Notes: generated by a model from the letters alone, not told the origin. Counted from the stretch's first letter, positions 44,898-58,192 are shown. The stretch is 64,000 nt of DNA from Erigeron canadensis (GCF_010389155.1 NC_057763.1:43010645-43074644); one strand, 5' to 3'. Program-made: numbers and translations.

Positions 44898-47399
44898 CAA
44901 AAATAACCCTTTGAACACTCCCCCCCCCCCCCCACTTGACCCCAAAATAATGAATACCAATTTGATCCGTCAACACATTAACTTGTCAACCCACATTTAA
45001 TTTAATTATTTAAAGTTAGTAAGCATATATTTTTGTTAAAAATCTTTATTAGATCAAAGTTTATCAATTTTTAGAAGCATTCAATTCTTATAAAACCATA
45101 AAAATTGTTTTCTTATTACATAAATCAGATCGTAATGAAAGTGAATTATTACATAATTGTAACTTTTAAGAGCAATATATAGAACAAATATTTACAATAA
45201 TTTAGGTTCATGCAATTGCCGTGTAGTAAGAATTATAAAATTTATTAGATTAGTTATCCAGAAGGTAATGGGTTACTCCTACAACACACCCTTGTACAAT
45301 GCTTAAGGCTCTCGGTTGGGGGATTTATGTGATACCGAACTTGTTTTTATGTTTTACATGATACTTGTTTTTAGGTGTGCTTATCACAATAGTTTAGATT
45401 AGTATCTCCTTTGCGATAATACCAAAAAAAGAAAAAAAAACTAATAATCTATTGTGAAATATTTATATGCAATTAGTATTAGTATGAGTTCATATAAATG
45501 TCTAGGCGTACCATTAATGTGTCATCAAATACTTTGATTCTCACCATTTATCTTTTACTAAATGTTTAATAAATTCAAATTTTAATTAAATGTGTCCTTG
45601 CATATGTAGAATAAAAGAACAAAAAACATTAAAATACAACAAATTAAAATCTTAAAACATACAAATATTGATCCATTGACAATGAAAATAACATTTAAAC
45701 CTTCAACAATGTGAAATAAAAGAGCATTAAACTTGATTAAATAACAATGATTGATTAATTTTCATTTGTCATGTGTATCATAAAATTAAGAGTGGAAATT
45801 GTGTAGATGAAGCATTTCATATTTTAAGAAATATAAAACCTTTCGATGTATATATAAAAGTGTGTTTAAATGCAAGATATTTGCTTCCAATTTACAGCCT
45901 TTTTTAGTTATGACCCCATTGTCATTTTTATTACAAATTTATATGGTAACATGTAACTCTTGAAATACATATGTTCTTTATTAGTTTTACTTTGACTTTT
46001 GCATTAATTATAATTTGACTTCGAGTTTTAAGGGCTAAGATTGTTTTGTTTAACAAATTTAAATGGTCTAGATCAAAAGTTAGCAATATTATTTTCTCTT
46101 AATTATGGTGGCCATATATATATATAATGACAAGAACATAGAAGAATTTTGGACAACTACCAACTACAGGGATGAATTAATACAAAATCAAAAACTATGA
46201 GGATGCCTAATATAATTAGATTAGATGAGTTTTAGATATTTTGCTTATATTTGTCAAAAATTTCACATCATGCAAATTCGATCAGCCACCATCTAGTGAG
46301 CATGGTATGATCAGACGTTTGTAAATAACCAATTGCAAACAACACAAGAAAGTTTTTTATTCTGAATTTCCGACCTTAAGGGGTTTTTTACGTAAGTAGT
46401 TATAAATCAACCACCATATTTACCAATTCAGGTGAAATATGTGAATTTAATTGCATAATTTAGAGCGGGATAATGCATAGATAAAACTTTGTTCGGAGCT
46501 TAAAGGAAAAGGTAATAGACGTTATCATTGGTGGCCTGAGATTTAATTATATAAGTGCCTAGTCATTAACCAATTATTGAAATCAAATATAACCATATAC
46601 ATAACACATTATAATTATACATATACGATATATAGTTAAAAATTTAACAATTTTGTGTCCCTTTCAAACATGTGCCTTGGTCGGACCCCCCCCCCCCCCC
46701 CCCCCGCCTTTTTTCCTGTTCTACACGTCAAAAACTGATTTAATGGGAGTGAGCTTATTTTTTGAGAGCACACTCCTGTTCTAAGTTTTTTACTCATGGA
46801 GTATTTAACATTTTGTACGTGATACGTGACTCGATCATAAACATGTTTTCGAACACATTTTATTAATAAATCGAATCAAATGACGACATTCGTGTCTCAT
46901 TTTCATTTCAAGCCAATATAAATTGGTGCTTGTGTGACATGTATGACAATAGGGACATTCTCATAAAATAAATTATGGAGAAATCAAAACAATTGACATA
47001 TATGACTTTTCTTTTTTACTCTAAATATCTATTTTTAACATGATAGCCCATAGGATTTCTTTCTTTCGTAGGCATGAAAAAAAATGTGAAGGGTGAGTGT
47101 GTCCCGATAGTGACTACAATTCGTCCATGTATGAGATGTGTAATAATTGTTTAAATGAGTTAAATAGTTAGCAATTAAGTTATTAACAAGTCAAATATGT
47201 TAACGATATATATTTAATTAGCATGTTATATTAAATCATTATTTGAGTTTTATATATTTGGGCTTTGATTATGAAAGCAACATCCATGAACCATTGAAGC
47301 CACTATAATCTACTAGCATGTAATCCGTGCAATATGACAAGATGATGGTGACGGCGTCAAGATATGGAAGATAAATGACCACTCGTGATGGTGACAGCA
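44898..47399. other. Intergenic, poly-C tracts
   Basis: No gene. C runs occur at about 44921-44934 and 46685-46705, the latter about 20 long. A phrase at 45210-45440 ending in an A-rich tail could be a retroposed fragment, but I cannot name it. Confidence 0.45.
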
Positions 47400-47404
47400 G
47401 GATA
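47400..47404. repeat. Copia target-site duplication, left
   Basis: GGATA directly precedes the left LTR and is repeated at 54108-54112. A 5-bp duplication is normal for LTR retrotransposons. Confidence 0.9.
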
Positions 47405-47866
47405 TGTTGAAATATAACATGATTCAATTCGTAATATACACGTACCGTGAGATCCAGAGGAACCTGTAAAGGCATTAAACATATTTGCCATTGATTTCGG
47501 GTTTCCAAAATAAGATGATTGATTTAGGATGAAGTGATTAATTCTGTTCTAATGAATTCAACAGAGAAGATGGACGAATTATTTGATATGGGGGGCTGTG
47601 TATTTCGTTGTGATTAACCCTTAATTAGGGTTAATTACTCTCTCTATATATAAGGAGAGTATTTTCATATTAAGTCCCTCTGGTGTTTAATTCGTGCCTC
47701 ATTAGTCCTCTCAAGTCCAATCACCTAATGGGAAACCCTATAATATGTCTTTAAGAGTAAATACGTCCATCGAATATTTACTTAGACATAGGGATTTCAT
47801 TATCGTCAATTATCATATCAGGAATGACACATGATCAGTAACGGTCACACTAACGTGGTTCCAACA
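47405..47866 (-). repeat. Copia 3' LTR
   Basis: 462 bp, TGTTGAAATATAAC ... GTGGTTCCAACA on the plus strand. As the element lies on the minus strand, this is its 3' LTR, next to the polypurine tract. Confidence 0.95.
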
Positions 47867-47878
47867 TTCTCCCACTTG
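47867..47878 (-). promoter_or_regulatory. Polypurine tract
   Basis: On the minus strand AAGTGGGAGAA directly abuts the 3' LTR, the typical primer for plus-strand DNA synthesis in plant Copia elements. Confidence 0.8.
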
Positions 47879-48192
47879 ACCGAGCGATCATTTATCTATG
47901 AGTATTCAAATAAGTTCCGGAATAATACTCATTTTGTTTTAAACCGAAATCATAGCCAATAAGTACAGTCGTAGAGAAGAACATCAACTCAGGACCCCCA
48001 CTAGTCAAACTATGACTCAAATTTAAAACTAATAAGCAATGATCAATTGACTAAGACAAATTTTGTCACAATAATGTCAACACACTAATACGAGTACTCA
48101 AAGTGCGATTAATAGACAAACAAAATCTGAATAAGGAGGAAAAATTTTAAACAGTAATACTAATGACCAAATAAGCACAATATGCCATTAAA

Positions 48193-51100
48193 TTAAACTA
48201 AGTCTTTAGTAAGCCCCATCTTCGACACGTGTCCTACAAAGACATTAGGAGGAAGACCTTTGGTCATCGGATCCGCTAGCATGTCATTTGTACTTATGTA
48301 CTCAATACAAAGAACATTTTCCTCAACCCGTTCGCGTACAAACAGATACTTTGTATCGAGATACAGTCTAGCGCCAGTTGAACTGTTACTGTTCGAGAAA
48401 GTTACGGCAGCTGAGTTATCACAGTAAAGCTTCAATGGTCTAGAAATGGAGTTGACGACTTTGAGTCCATTGACCAGATTCCTAATTAACATCCCATGGC
48501 AAGTAGCATTATAAACGGCAATGTATTCAGCCATCATGGTGGATGTTGCAGTCAGTTTCTGCTTATGACTCCGCCAAGAGATAGGTCCGCCAGCTAACAT
48601 GAAAATATACCCAGAAGTAGATTTCTTATCTTCCTTGCTCTTGGCAAAATCAGAATCGGAATAGCCTACTACTTCTAGATTGTCACTTCTTCTATACGTT
48701 AGTTTGTAGTCTTTGGTCCCTTGCAGATATCGTAGAACTTTCTTAGCCGCTTTCCAGTGTGCTAATCCAGGATTAGATAAGTAACGTCCGAGCATACCGG
48801 CGATATAAGCGATATCTGGACGAGTACAGACCTGAGCGTACATAATGCTCCCAACTACTGATGAGTAAGGTATCACCCTCATTTGCTCCTTTTCAATCTC
48901 AGTGTTCGGACTTTGGAAAGTGCCGAATACATCTCCTTTAACTACTGGAGCTACAGTGGGTGCGCAATGTTGCATGCTATAGCGTTCTAAAACCCGCTCA
49001 ATATAGGCCCTTTGAGAAAGACCTAAAATACCATTATGCCTATCCCGATGTATTTCGATACCTATAACATAAGAGGCATCACCGAGATCTTTCATGTCGA
49101 ATTTCTGCGAAAGCATCCGCTTCGACTCATGCAACATATCCAAGTTATTACTTGCTAGTAGAATATTGTCTACATACAAAACAAGGATTATAAAATTACT
49201 CCCACTGATCTTGAGATAGGTGCATTGATCCACTTGATTCTTTATGAAGTCTTGTTCTTTAATGACTTCATCAAACTTAAGGTACCATTGTCTTGATGCT
49301 TGCTTCAACCCATATATGGATTTCTTTAACTTGCAGACCATGTGCTCTTTACCTTTTGGAATGAATCCTTCAAGTTGCCACATGTATACGTCTTCTTCCA
49401 AGTCTCCATTTAAGAAAGCTGTTTTGACATCCATCTGATGTAACTCGAGATCAAAGTGAGCTACTAGTGCCATAACGATCCTTAAAGAGTCTTTACGAGA
49501 CACGGGAGAAAAGGTCTCTTGATAATCGACTCCAGCCTTCTGAGTATAGCCCTTCGCAACCAATCTGGCCTTATATCGTTCGACGTTTCCTTTCGGGTCT
49601 AATTTGGTTTTAAAGACCCATTTGCAACCAACAGTTTTGGATCCTTCAAGAAGTTCAACCAATTCCCAAACGTCATTATGTTGCATGGAATTAAGCTCTT
49701 CAATTATGGCTTCATTCCACTGAGTGGCCTGATCACTATTAATGGCTTCTTTATAGGAGGTAGGATCAATAAGCTTTCCAACATCTTCAACTTCAGTAAG
49801 ATAAGTAATGAAGTCATCAAAATTGGTGGCCCTACGTGACCTCGATGATCTCCTGAGTTGATTTTCGGGATTTTCGGAAGATCCTTCAGCATTAGTGGTC
49901 TCATGATTAACATTAGGAGGAGTTGGATCAATGACATTCGGAGCAGCGTTCTGTACAAGAGGAATTATCGGAGGAATAATACTAACCGACGAATCGTTTC
50001 CCCCCGCTTCTTGTACTTCTTGCAAATCGAAGTTATGATTTGTCGTGCTCTCACTGATCTCTGAGTTCTCTAGGAAAGTGGCATGCTGTGTATCACTGAT
50101 GCGAGTAGTGTGGGAAGGACAGTAAAACCGATAACCTTTTCAGTTATCCGGATAACCGACAAAGAAACATGTAACAGTCTTAGGATCAAGTTTCTTTAAG
50201 TTAGGGTTATAGAATTTAACTTCGGCAGGACAGCCCCATACTTTCATATATCTAAGACTCGGTTTCTTCCCTGTCCAGATCTCATGAGGAGTTTTAGGGA
50301 CAGATTTAGAAGGAACTCTATTGAGTATATGAACGGCTGTTTTTAAGGCCTCAGTCCAAAGGAAAGTAGGTAAGTTAGTGTTGGCAAGCATACTTCTCAT
50401 CATGTCCATTAGGGTTCTATTTCTCCTTTCAGCAACACCATTTTGTTGAGGAGAACCAGGCATGGTGTATTGGTTAATTATGCCATGTTCCTTACAAAAG
50501 TCATGGAAAGGACCAGCGGCTTGACCAACATCAGTATGTCTACCATAATACTCACCTCCTCTATCTGATCTTATAACTTTTATTTTTCGTTCAAGTTGGT
50601 TTTCAACCAAAGTTTTAAAATCAGTAAAAGTTTGTAAGGATTCAGACTTTTCCTTAAATAAATAAAGGTGCATATAACGTGAATAATCATCAATAAATGT
50701 AATAAATAAAGTATGTCCTGTAATGGAAGCGGGATAGGGGCCACTAATATCAGTATGAATTATTTCCAACAAGTTGGAACTTCTTGTGGCTCCTTTCTTA
50801 TTCCCTTTAGCCATTTTGCCTTTGAGACATTGAATACATGTTTAAAAATCACTAAAGTCAAGAGATGGTAAGATTCCATCCTTTACGAGTCGTGTCATGC
50901 GATCTCGTGAGATGTGGCCAAGACGTTTATGCCACAACATGGAGGAATTCTCTTGTTGCTTAAGTGATTTTGTCTTTGTCTTAGCTATATCATCAACATT
51001 AAAAGACAACAAAGATTGTGAGAAATTATGATCTAGTTCTAATTTATACAGCATTCCATCCAAGAAACCACGACCAAGCAATTCATTATTAAGAGTAATA

Positions 51101-52241
51101 GTAATCTTGCCGAAACCATGAATTATTACAAAACCTTCAATGTCTAGTTTAGAAATAGATACGAGGTTCTGAGTAATTCTCGGTACATATAAGGTATCTA
51201 ATAGTCTAATACATTTTCCAGTACTCATATGTAAAATATAAGTTCCCATGGCTTCGACATCTAAAAGATCACCACTTCCAACTCTAAGTTTTCTTTGGCC
51301 CTTTCGTAGCTTCTGGATTGTATGGAATCCCTGCATTGAGTTAGTCACATGGACCATAGAACCAGAGTCACCCCACCATGTATTAACAGGAACATCAGTA
51401 GTAAAAGAATCAAATATTAAATAAGGTACGTTACCTTTCTTAGCTAGCCATTCCTTGAACTTAGGACACTCTTTCTGAATGTGCCCTTGAGTACGACAGA
51501 ACTTACACTTGATGTTCAAGGCATTAGAGCTAGAGGCAACTGCACCAGGACTCATCTTTGAAGCTTTCTTTCCATTCTTGTTACTGTTGTTACCCTTCAT
51601 CTTCTTGGAATTAGCAGTGGTAGTAAGGTGAACAGCTTCAGGTTGCTCGAGCTTAAGGCGATCTTCTTCTTGTTGACACATTGCAATCAGTTCACTCATC
51701 TTCCATTTGTCCTTCTGAGCATTATAGTTAATCTTGAAGGCATCAAATTGAGCAGGCAATGATGTCATTATGAAATGCACAAGAAAGTTGTCAGAGACTT
51801 CCATTTCGAGAGTCTTAAGCTTGTTCGCCATGTCGCTCATTTTCATTTTGTGTTCACGGACACCGCTTTTTCCATCGTATTTCAGAGTTAGCATCTTTAG
51901 CATTAAGCTGCTTGCATGCGCTTTAGACGATCCCTTGAAGTAATCCTCAACAGATTTGAGGTAATCTTTCACTTTATCAGACTCGGGAATAGCTCCTCGG
52001 AGACCAAGAGGAATAGAGCTCTTGACCGTCATAAGTGACAAGCGATTCGCCTTGTCCCACTTCTCAAATGCCGCTATCTGCTCTGCAGTAGAGGTTGCAG
52101 TAATGGCAGCGGGTTCATCATGACGAATGGCGTAGTCCAGGTCATAGTACCCCAGAGTAAGATCTAACTGATCTTTCCATGAAGCATAGTTTTCACCGGT
52201 AAGTGGCTGAATGCCAATGGGAGGTACTACAGTGGAAATAA
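48193..52241 (-). pseudogene. Copia gag-pol polyprotein with two in-frame stops
   Basis: One frame runs the whole length, cut by TAA at 50842-50844 and TGA at 50140-50142. Order: gag (about 52241-51500), knuckle CKFCRTQGHIQKEC, protease WWGDSGSMVHVTNS, GAG-pre-integrase LWHKRLGHISRDRM, then after the TAA the integrase core with [16 protein letters not shown] and [13 protein letters not shown] (D, D and E kept). After the TGA come RT (WVFKTKLDPKGNVERYKARL, DVKTAFLNGDLEEDVYM) and RNase H (SDSDFAKSKEDKKSTSGY). The RT catalytic motif reads YVDN, with AAT at 49165-49167 where the family has YVDD. The gag frame is open up to about 52241 without an ATG; the first ATG (52041) lies inside gag. The product cannot be made whole and the RT is probably dead. 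Confidence 0.9.
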
Positions 52242-53631
52242 GGAGGATATAGATTTAGGATACAAGTAATAGAAGATTAATAACGTAATGCCTAAAACTA
52301 AGGGCAATGAGATTATAGTGACATAATTAGCTATCTAAGGCAGACTAAGTAATATCTATAAAACTAATGGAACTAAAGTAATGCCTAAACTTAACTAAGA
52401 GCTAACAATAATGTTCCTTACGTAAGAGGCTAAAGTAATGTTCCTGAAGTAATGAGACTAAGACCATTATACTAATGAAGCTAGTGATAGGTAACCTATT
52501 GTAAACACCAAAACAATAAGTTAACATAAGGCTCTACTTAGATTTACATCACCTTTGGGCAGAAGTAACTAATATCTAAGTACACATGAGCATTAGGTTC
52601 ATGCGTCACAACGCTTATCTTTTGACCTTTGGGCACAAAATTAAGAATCGTGTATCTTATGCATGAAAAATGTTCCTTTCAGCACACAGAGTATATTAAA
52701 TCACCTTTGGGCAGAATCAATATACTTAGTGTTCATTATCTAAAAGGAAAAGAACACACCATGAGAATCACATATGACCTTTGGGCACAGATGATGAAAC
52801 CATGTACATTTGTGTGAAGCCCCCACACACTACGGGGGTCCGGGGGCAGCGCCCCTGGGAGCGGGGTCCAAGGGGCGGCAGCCCCTGACTAGGGCCGTGC
52901 TGCCAGGTCAGCGCGCCCAAAAATTTTTACCCTTGAAGTGCTATGGTAAAAATGCCTCAGAAAAAATTATTTTCGAAAATAAGAGACAAATTTAGCCATC
53001 GAAATTATAAGGTAAAACTAGTAAGCACGAACATGATAATCAACTAAGTTAATCAGTAATCCATGAAAATAAGCACGGTACGAAGATAGCTAAGTTCGTA
53101 GTAAGGATTAACTTCGTAAGTAGTGATTAAATTCGTAAGTAGTTGACTATCTTCGTAAGTTGTTAACTATCTTCGTAAGTAGTGATTAACTTCGTAAGTA
53201 GTTAACTATCTTCGTAAGTAACAAACGAAGATAGCTTACGAACATAAGCAACGAAGATAGCTTACGAACATAAGCAACGAAGATAGCTTACGAACATAAG
53301 CAACGAAGATAGCTAACGAAAATAAGGTAAGTTCGTGAGGAAGTAAGTGCGAAGATGAGCAGAAGTTCTGTTCTGTACACATATAAGCCTTACGAACTTA
53401 GAGTGTTCTTACGAACTTAGTGATTTTGTTTACGAACTTAGAGTTCGCAAGGTAGTTCTCACGAAGTTAGAGTTCTAACGAACTTTAAGTTCGTAAGAGG
53501 CATACGAATTTAAGCTTCAGTTCTAACGAACTTTAAGTTCGTAAGAGGCATACGAATTTAAGCTTCTGCTTTTGTCAGTTCGCGAATTAGGGTACGAAAA
53601 CGAATCAAATCAAGGAATAGCTTCGTAACCC
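52242..53631 (-). repeat. Copia leader with internal repeats
   Basis: Non-coding, between PBS and gag. It contains four copies of CTTTGGGCA(G/C)A near 52551, 52625, 52703 and 52778 (about 75-bp spacing); a GC-rich patch at 52823-52925; TTCGTAAGTAGT-type repeats at 53090-53220; a 26-bp unit (cgaagatagcttacgaacat...) repeated 3.5 times at 53226-53330; and a 48-bp tandem dimer at 53471-53566 that holds the palindrome ACGAACTTtAAGTTCGT. Confidence 0.75.
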
Positions 53632-53643
53632 GCTCTGATACCA
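53632..53643 (-). promoter_or_regulatory. Primer binding site for initiator-Met tRNA
   Basis: On the minus strand TGGTATCAGAGC lies two bases inside the 5' LTR. It is complementary to the 3' end of plant initiator methionine tRNA, the usual primer of Copia elements. Confidence 0.95.
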
Positions 53644-53645
53644 TA

Positions 53646-54107
53646 TGTTGAAATATAACATGATTCAATTCGTAATATGCACGTACCGTGAGATCTAGAG
53701 GAACCTGTAAAGGCATTAAACATATTTGCCATTGATTTCGGGTTCCCAAAATAAGATGATTGATTTAGGATGAAGTGATGAATTCTGTTCTAATGAATTC
53801 AACAGAGAAGATGGACGAATTATTTGATATGGGGGGCTGTGTATTTCGTTGTGATTAACCCTTAATTAGGGTTAATTACTCTCTATATATATAAGGAGAG
53901 TATTTTCATATTAAGTCCCTCTGGTGTTTAATTCGTGCCTCATTAGTCCTCTCAAGTCCAATCACCTAATGGGAAACCCTATAATATGTCTTTAAGAGTA
54001 AATACGTCCATCGAATATTTACTTAGACATAGGGATTTCATTATCGTCAATTATCATATCAGGAATGACACATGATCAGTGACGGTTACACTAACGTGGT
54101 TCCAACA
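53646..54107 (-). repeat. Copia 5' LTR
   Basis: 462 bp, near-identical to 47405-47866. It would contain the element promoter: a CTATATATATAAGG TATA-like stretch lies at about 53882-53895 on the plus strand, and a functional TATA on the minus strand is plausible because the sequence is self-complementary. Confidence 0.95.
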
Positions 54108-54112
54108 GGATA
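54108..54112. repeat. Copia target-site duplication, right
   Basis: GGATA, an exact repeat of 47400-47404. Confidence 0.9.
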
Positions 54113-56222
54113 GGCCAGGGTATTTTATCAAATTGATGATAGACAATGTAATATGTACTTTCGAATAGTGAGAAGAATATATATGGGTTGGTAATGATTA
54201 TATGAAAGTGGAAAGCAATGAGGATCGACATGACTTTAAATCGCTAAGCAGAGAATATAGCGAGAGCTTTCTTAGAGAAAGATAAAGGAGGAACAAAAGG
54301 ACTGCAAATTTAATTACCACCGATACTAAAAGTTGTGAGAATTTTCCATTCAAATATCATTGAGCTTCTAACAAATTTACTAACAATGATATCATTGGTT
54401 ATATATATAAAGTTCAGATGTTAAAAAATTATTGGTAATTTAGTGCTATTGTATAGCAGTGCGTGAAGTTAAAATATGTTGTACAACTTGTGGTGCGCCG
54501 CCAAGAGCATCATTTTAGAAAGGAGAGAGCGAGAGTGTTATAGACGTACCAATTAAAGATCGATTGCGTATAAGGATAATGGCTAATGGTAATTTAATGA
54601 TAATTTCCCAAGGCGTGGGGATTGTTTATAGTTCCCGTCGAAATCTAATGAGGTGGCTCTATTCATTATTCTATAATTCTATGAAATGATGCTGAAACTT
54701 CTTATATTTAAATTATATTATTTGGTCGAAAAGACCGGTATTTGGTTGATGATTAAGACCCTTAATCACCTCTACACTTATGATTTGAATATGCGCTTTA
54801 TCTTAATCTTTTTATTAGTCCTTCTCAAATCAAATTATCAGTTTGGATTAGTAGTTAGATATCAAAATATTTATATCACGAGCATAGATCTCGGGATACA
54901 CCTATAATTGTTGACATGATTTAAATATTGTTTTAGTTTGAGTAAGCAAACACGTCAAGCCGTTTTGCTAGCTATATTATTGTTGTGTAGTTATAAATCT
55001 TCGTGATTAAAGAAAAATCATGCGTGTTAATGATTTTTGATGTTAGTCTAGTGCATTCTCGATCCTGTCGATGTGTAAAAGAAAAAGAAATATATGTCAA
55101 ACTCACAGTTGTATAAACATATATGATTGATTATGGTGAGACGAAAGCAAAAATCAAACAACACATATTAAATAAGGTATATATTGGATCCAATGTTTCA
55201 TATTCAACCCTTTCGTTGTTAACGTTATTAGGTTCTATATTGATGGATTATGATGATGTGAATAGTGAATTGTGATGTGGGCCGTGGGAGTTCCGATTCA
55301 ACCACGTCGCACTCCGTTCCATCATTGAATTACGTCACAACTCAATCCATTTGCGGTCTTTTCTTTTCCGGTTTGTTGGTTTCTTTATTATAAAAGTTAC
55401 TAGTGTAAATTACATTTTTCTCTTTTTACGTTGGTAGATTTTCTACTTTTAATCTTTTAGTTATAAAATTTACAACTTTAACTTTAAAGTTGACAAAATT
55501 TTACAATCGTGGACCATCTTTTAAAGGGAAAGGACATTGATATTCTCACACTTCTTGCACGTGCTGTTGTTAACGGTCTTAAACTCATGTAATGTGAGGG
55601 GTGGACCATGATTGAAAATTTTTACCAACTTTATGATCAAATTATAATATTTTCACTTAAAAGGGTTGACAGTGTAAAATCTCCCAACTTGAGAGAGAAA
55701 AAATGTGTTATACTCAATTATCCATATTAGTTACATCTTCACTTTTTTTTTTATACCATTAACGATTGTGAATTGTAAATTGAGTAAAAATTATTTGCTT
55801 TTCTTTTAATATATCGACAAAGGATATATGCTTTTGAAAGTGAAAATGTGAAAAATAAATTATGTGTTTAGGGAAAAGGAAAAAGTGGGAGGTAAAGGCT
55901 GTCTGAAATGGAGCAACTCCACCCGGTGATCCACCGGTTTGCGCCTCCGGGTCGCCGCCCACACCACCCCGGGCCGGCGATCCACACATCAAGCGATCCC
56001 GAGGAGTTGCAAGGGAGAGCGTACTTTTGGCAATGGAAATGAGGAAATGTAACCGTTGGGGGGAGCTGAGCTTTGACCAGATAAAACAAAAAATAAGTTT
56101 CTTATTTTAATTATTTTCCTCTATACATATACATACAACTCTATTTCTATTTCATAATACTACATTATATACATATTTCTCTCTCATTTTCAATATTTAT
56201 TAAAACTTATCACGAATCAAAT
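54113..56222. other. Intergenic; GC-rich patch at 55910-56010
   Basis: No gene recognised. A GC-rich stretch at about 55910-56010 stands out in AT-rich surroundings and contains CCACCCGGTGATCCACCGG-type inverted phrases. It may be the 5' part of a Harbinger-like element that includes the next feature. Confidence 0.4.
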
Positions 56223-56309
56223 ATGCAGTGTACATCGGAAGAAGATATTAGTTTAACTAGAGCTTGGATCGAGCTAGCGGAAGATCCAAATTGCGGTATA
56301 CTTTGTTAA
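56223..56309 (+). pseudogene. Possible PIF/Harbinger Myb-like ORF fragment
   Basis: A 28-codon frame, with SEEDISLTRAWIELAEDP then NCG and a stop, resembles the opening of the Myb/trihelix-like companion protein of plant PIF/Harbinger transposons (pattern EE-x-ALxxAWIxxSEDPxxG). The expected continuation is absent. This is a short match, so confidence is limited. Confidence 0.4.
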
Positions 56310-57910
56310 TGTTTTTTTCTTTTATATTATTGTTACTAATGTCTTATTGTCATCATCTCAGTTTAATTAGTTTGTAATATCTTTTAAATGCTATGTAGTT
56401 CATGTTATGTTTATCTTTTGAATAAGTAATTTTTTTTTAATAATGTTTTAATGTTTTTTTCCGTAATTTTTATTGTTTTTTTTCGTAATTTTAATGTTTT
56501 TTATGTAATGTATTGTGTTTTTATATTTTAGATAAATAAAAATGTTTTTTGTTTAAAATTAAAGTCAAACACACAAAAATAAATACAAAATAAATCAATC
56601 ATTACCCTACCCCCTTCCAAGCAACTTCACTCCCCCTTTTTTTCCAGGCAACCACTAACAACCCAGAATGTCACATGGCACGACGTGCTAAAAGTAGCCC
56701 AACCCCCGGCAATACCACTCCGAATAGCCTAAAAAGAAGGTTAATGACAATTTACACTCATATATCTAATTTAGATGATTCGACTATAAAAGTATGGACT
56801 GTGAGCGTGAAAATTTACAAATGTAAGGGTGGAGGGAGTCGAAAGGGTGATGGGGGTGAGATGGCTGCGAGATGAAGAAGGCTTAAATAACCGTTACAGG
56901 GACCAAGGATGGAAGAAAGAAGGCGTCAGGGACCAAAGTTGTAATTGTGCTGAAAGATTTTTAATTTATTTTATTATATATATATATACCCATTTAAACT
57001 TTCAAAAACACAACTAAAACAACATATTAATTCTTAAAATGCCATTTTATTTGTTAAAAAAAATACATTGCAACATAATTAAAACTAATTAAACCATCAT
57101 GAACTAATTAAAAGTAATTAACATTACAACTTAACTTTGTATCCTTTTGACGTTGAACGGCCAATACCAAAACACCATGTTTTTAATGTCTATATATATA
57201 GGACGAGTTTTACAATACCAAAACACCTTTTTTTTAATGTTTATGATTTGCATTTCATTCATAAAAGAAAACAACATTACATGACTTTAAAAAATTAAAT
57301 TTAAATGTAATAATAATTTTTATTTTTTATTATAACAGTCAAATTAAAAAAAAACGACAAAAAAAAATTCAAATTGAAAATCAAAAAGTGAAAAGTGGTT
57401 AGTTGTGTAAACTGTAAAGTTTATTATGTTAAGGATAAATTATGAAAATTTGAAGTAATGGTTGCCACTAAAAAATGTTAGAGAGTTGAAATGAGCTGGA
57501 GTAATTTGATTGGATAAATTTGAGGGATGAGGGAGATAAACCTTCCGACTCCCTTCCTCCTAAGGAATGATCCTAGTAGTTTTTTTAAAGTACCGAGGAG
57601 ACGTGTTAAATGTTACTCCGTAATATTGAAGAAACCACACGGAACCATTCATGTAATTAACTCTTCTTAAATAAAGGTTTAATGTATGTTACTACTTAAT
57701 GAAGAATGACGACGTGAAAGATATGAAACATGGTGAAAAATACAGTAACATGTGGCGTTAGAGGAGAAAAAGTGATAGTGATAAGACACATACATTTCTC
57801 CTGCATTTGCATGTGGAAGACGGGGTCTCCGGTTGGTATGACAATAACTCACCACCTTGTTTTTTTTTTTTTTAAAGGTGACTTTTGCTAGAAATTTTAT
57901 ATAGTGATTT
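56310..57910. other. Intergenic, nothing recognised
   Basis: AT-rich with T-runs. Short ORFs at 56675-57017 show no known motif. Confidence 0.5.
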
Positions 57911-58192
57911 GACAACGAGAGGTCTAGCATACGTTGTTTTAACTGGGTCTGCACTATAGCTCCTTCAAAGTAGAAATGTCTATTTCAAATACCCGATGGT
58001 GGAAAAACTTCATACTTATCCGTCTGAATGCACGGCGATTAATAGGGGTAAACTCTGCCCTCTCAAACTTGAACCTGGGTATACCCAAGCCAAGTCCTCG
58101 TAAATGGACTTAATTTTTATGTCCTTTACAAGACTTCAACACAAGACCTCATACAAAAAGAGATGGTCTTTTTAACTCAATGGTTGTAGATC
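57911..58192 (-). mobile_element. SINE-like copy (minus) with atypical head
   Basis: On the minus strand the body carries CCAGGTTCAAGTTTGAGAG, TTACCCCTATTAATCGCCGT, CATCGGGTATTTGAAATAGA and an end with AACGTATGCTAGACC. These match the plus-strand copy at 58292-58565 and partly the one at 1641. At the place of the box-A-like 14-mer the sequence is the inverse (CAACCATTGAGTTA). No ORF. Confidence 0.45.

Larger units (their letters stand above)
47405..54107 (-). mobile_element. Complete Ty1/Copia retrotransposon (6.7 kb), disabled
   Basis: Two 462-bp LTRs beginning TGTTG and ending CAACA enclose a minus-strand gag-pol with Copia order: gag, protease, integrase, reverse transcriptase, RNase H. 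PBS, PPT and the 5-bp target duplication are all present, so it is structurally complete. The two LTRs differ at about seven positions by my count (about 98.5 percent identity), so the insertion is young. The coding frame carries two stop codons and a changed RT motif. The leader between the PBS and gag is long (about 1.4 kb) and repeat-filled. Confidence 0.95.

Noticed and set aside
53226..53330. Regular 26-bp direct repeats, CRISPR-like at first sight
   Set aside because: The units are contiguous with no spacers, lie in the Copia leader and are in a plant genome.
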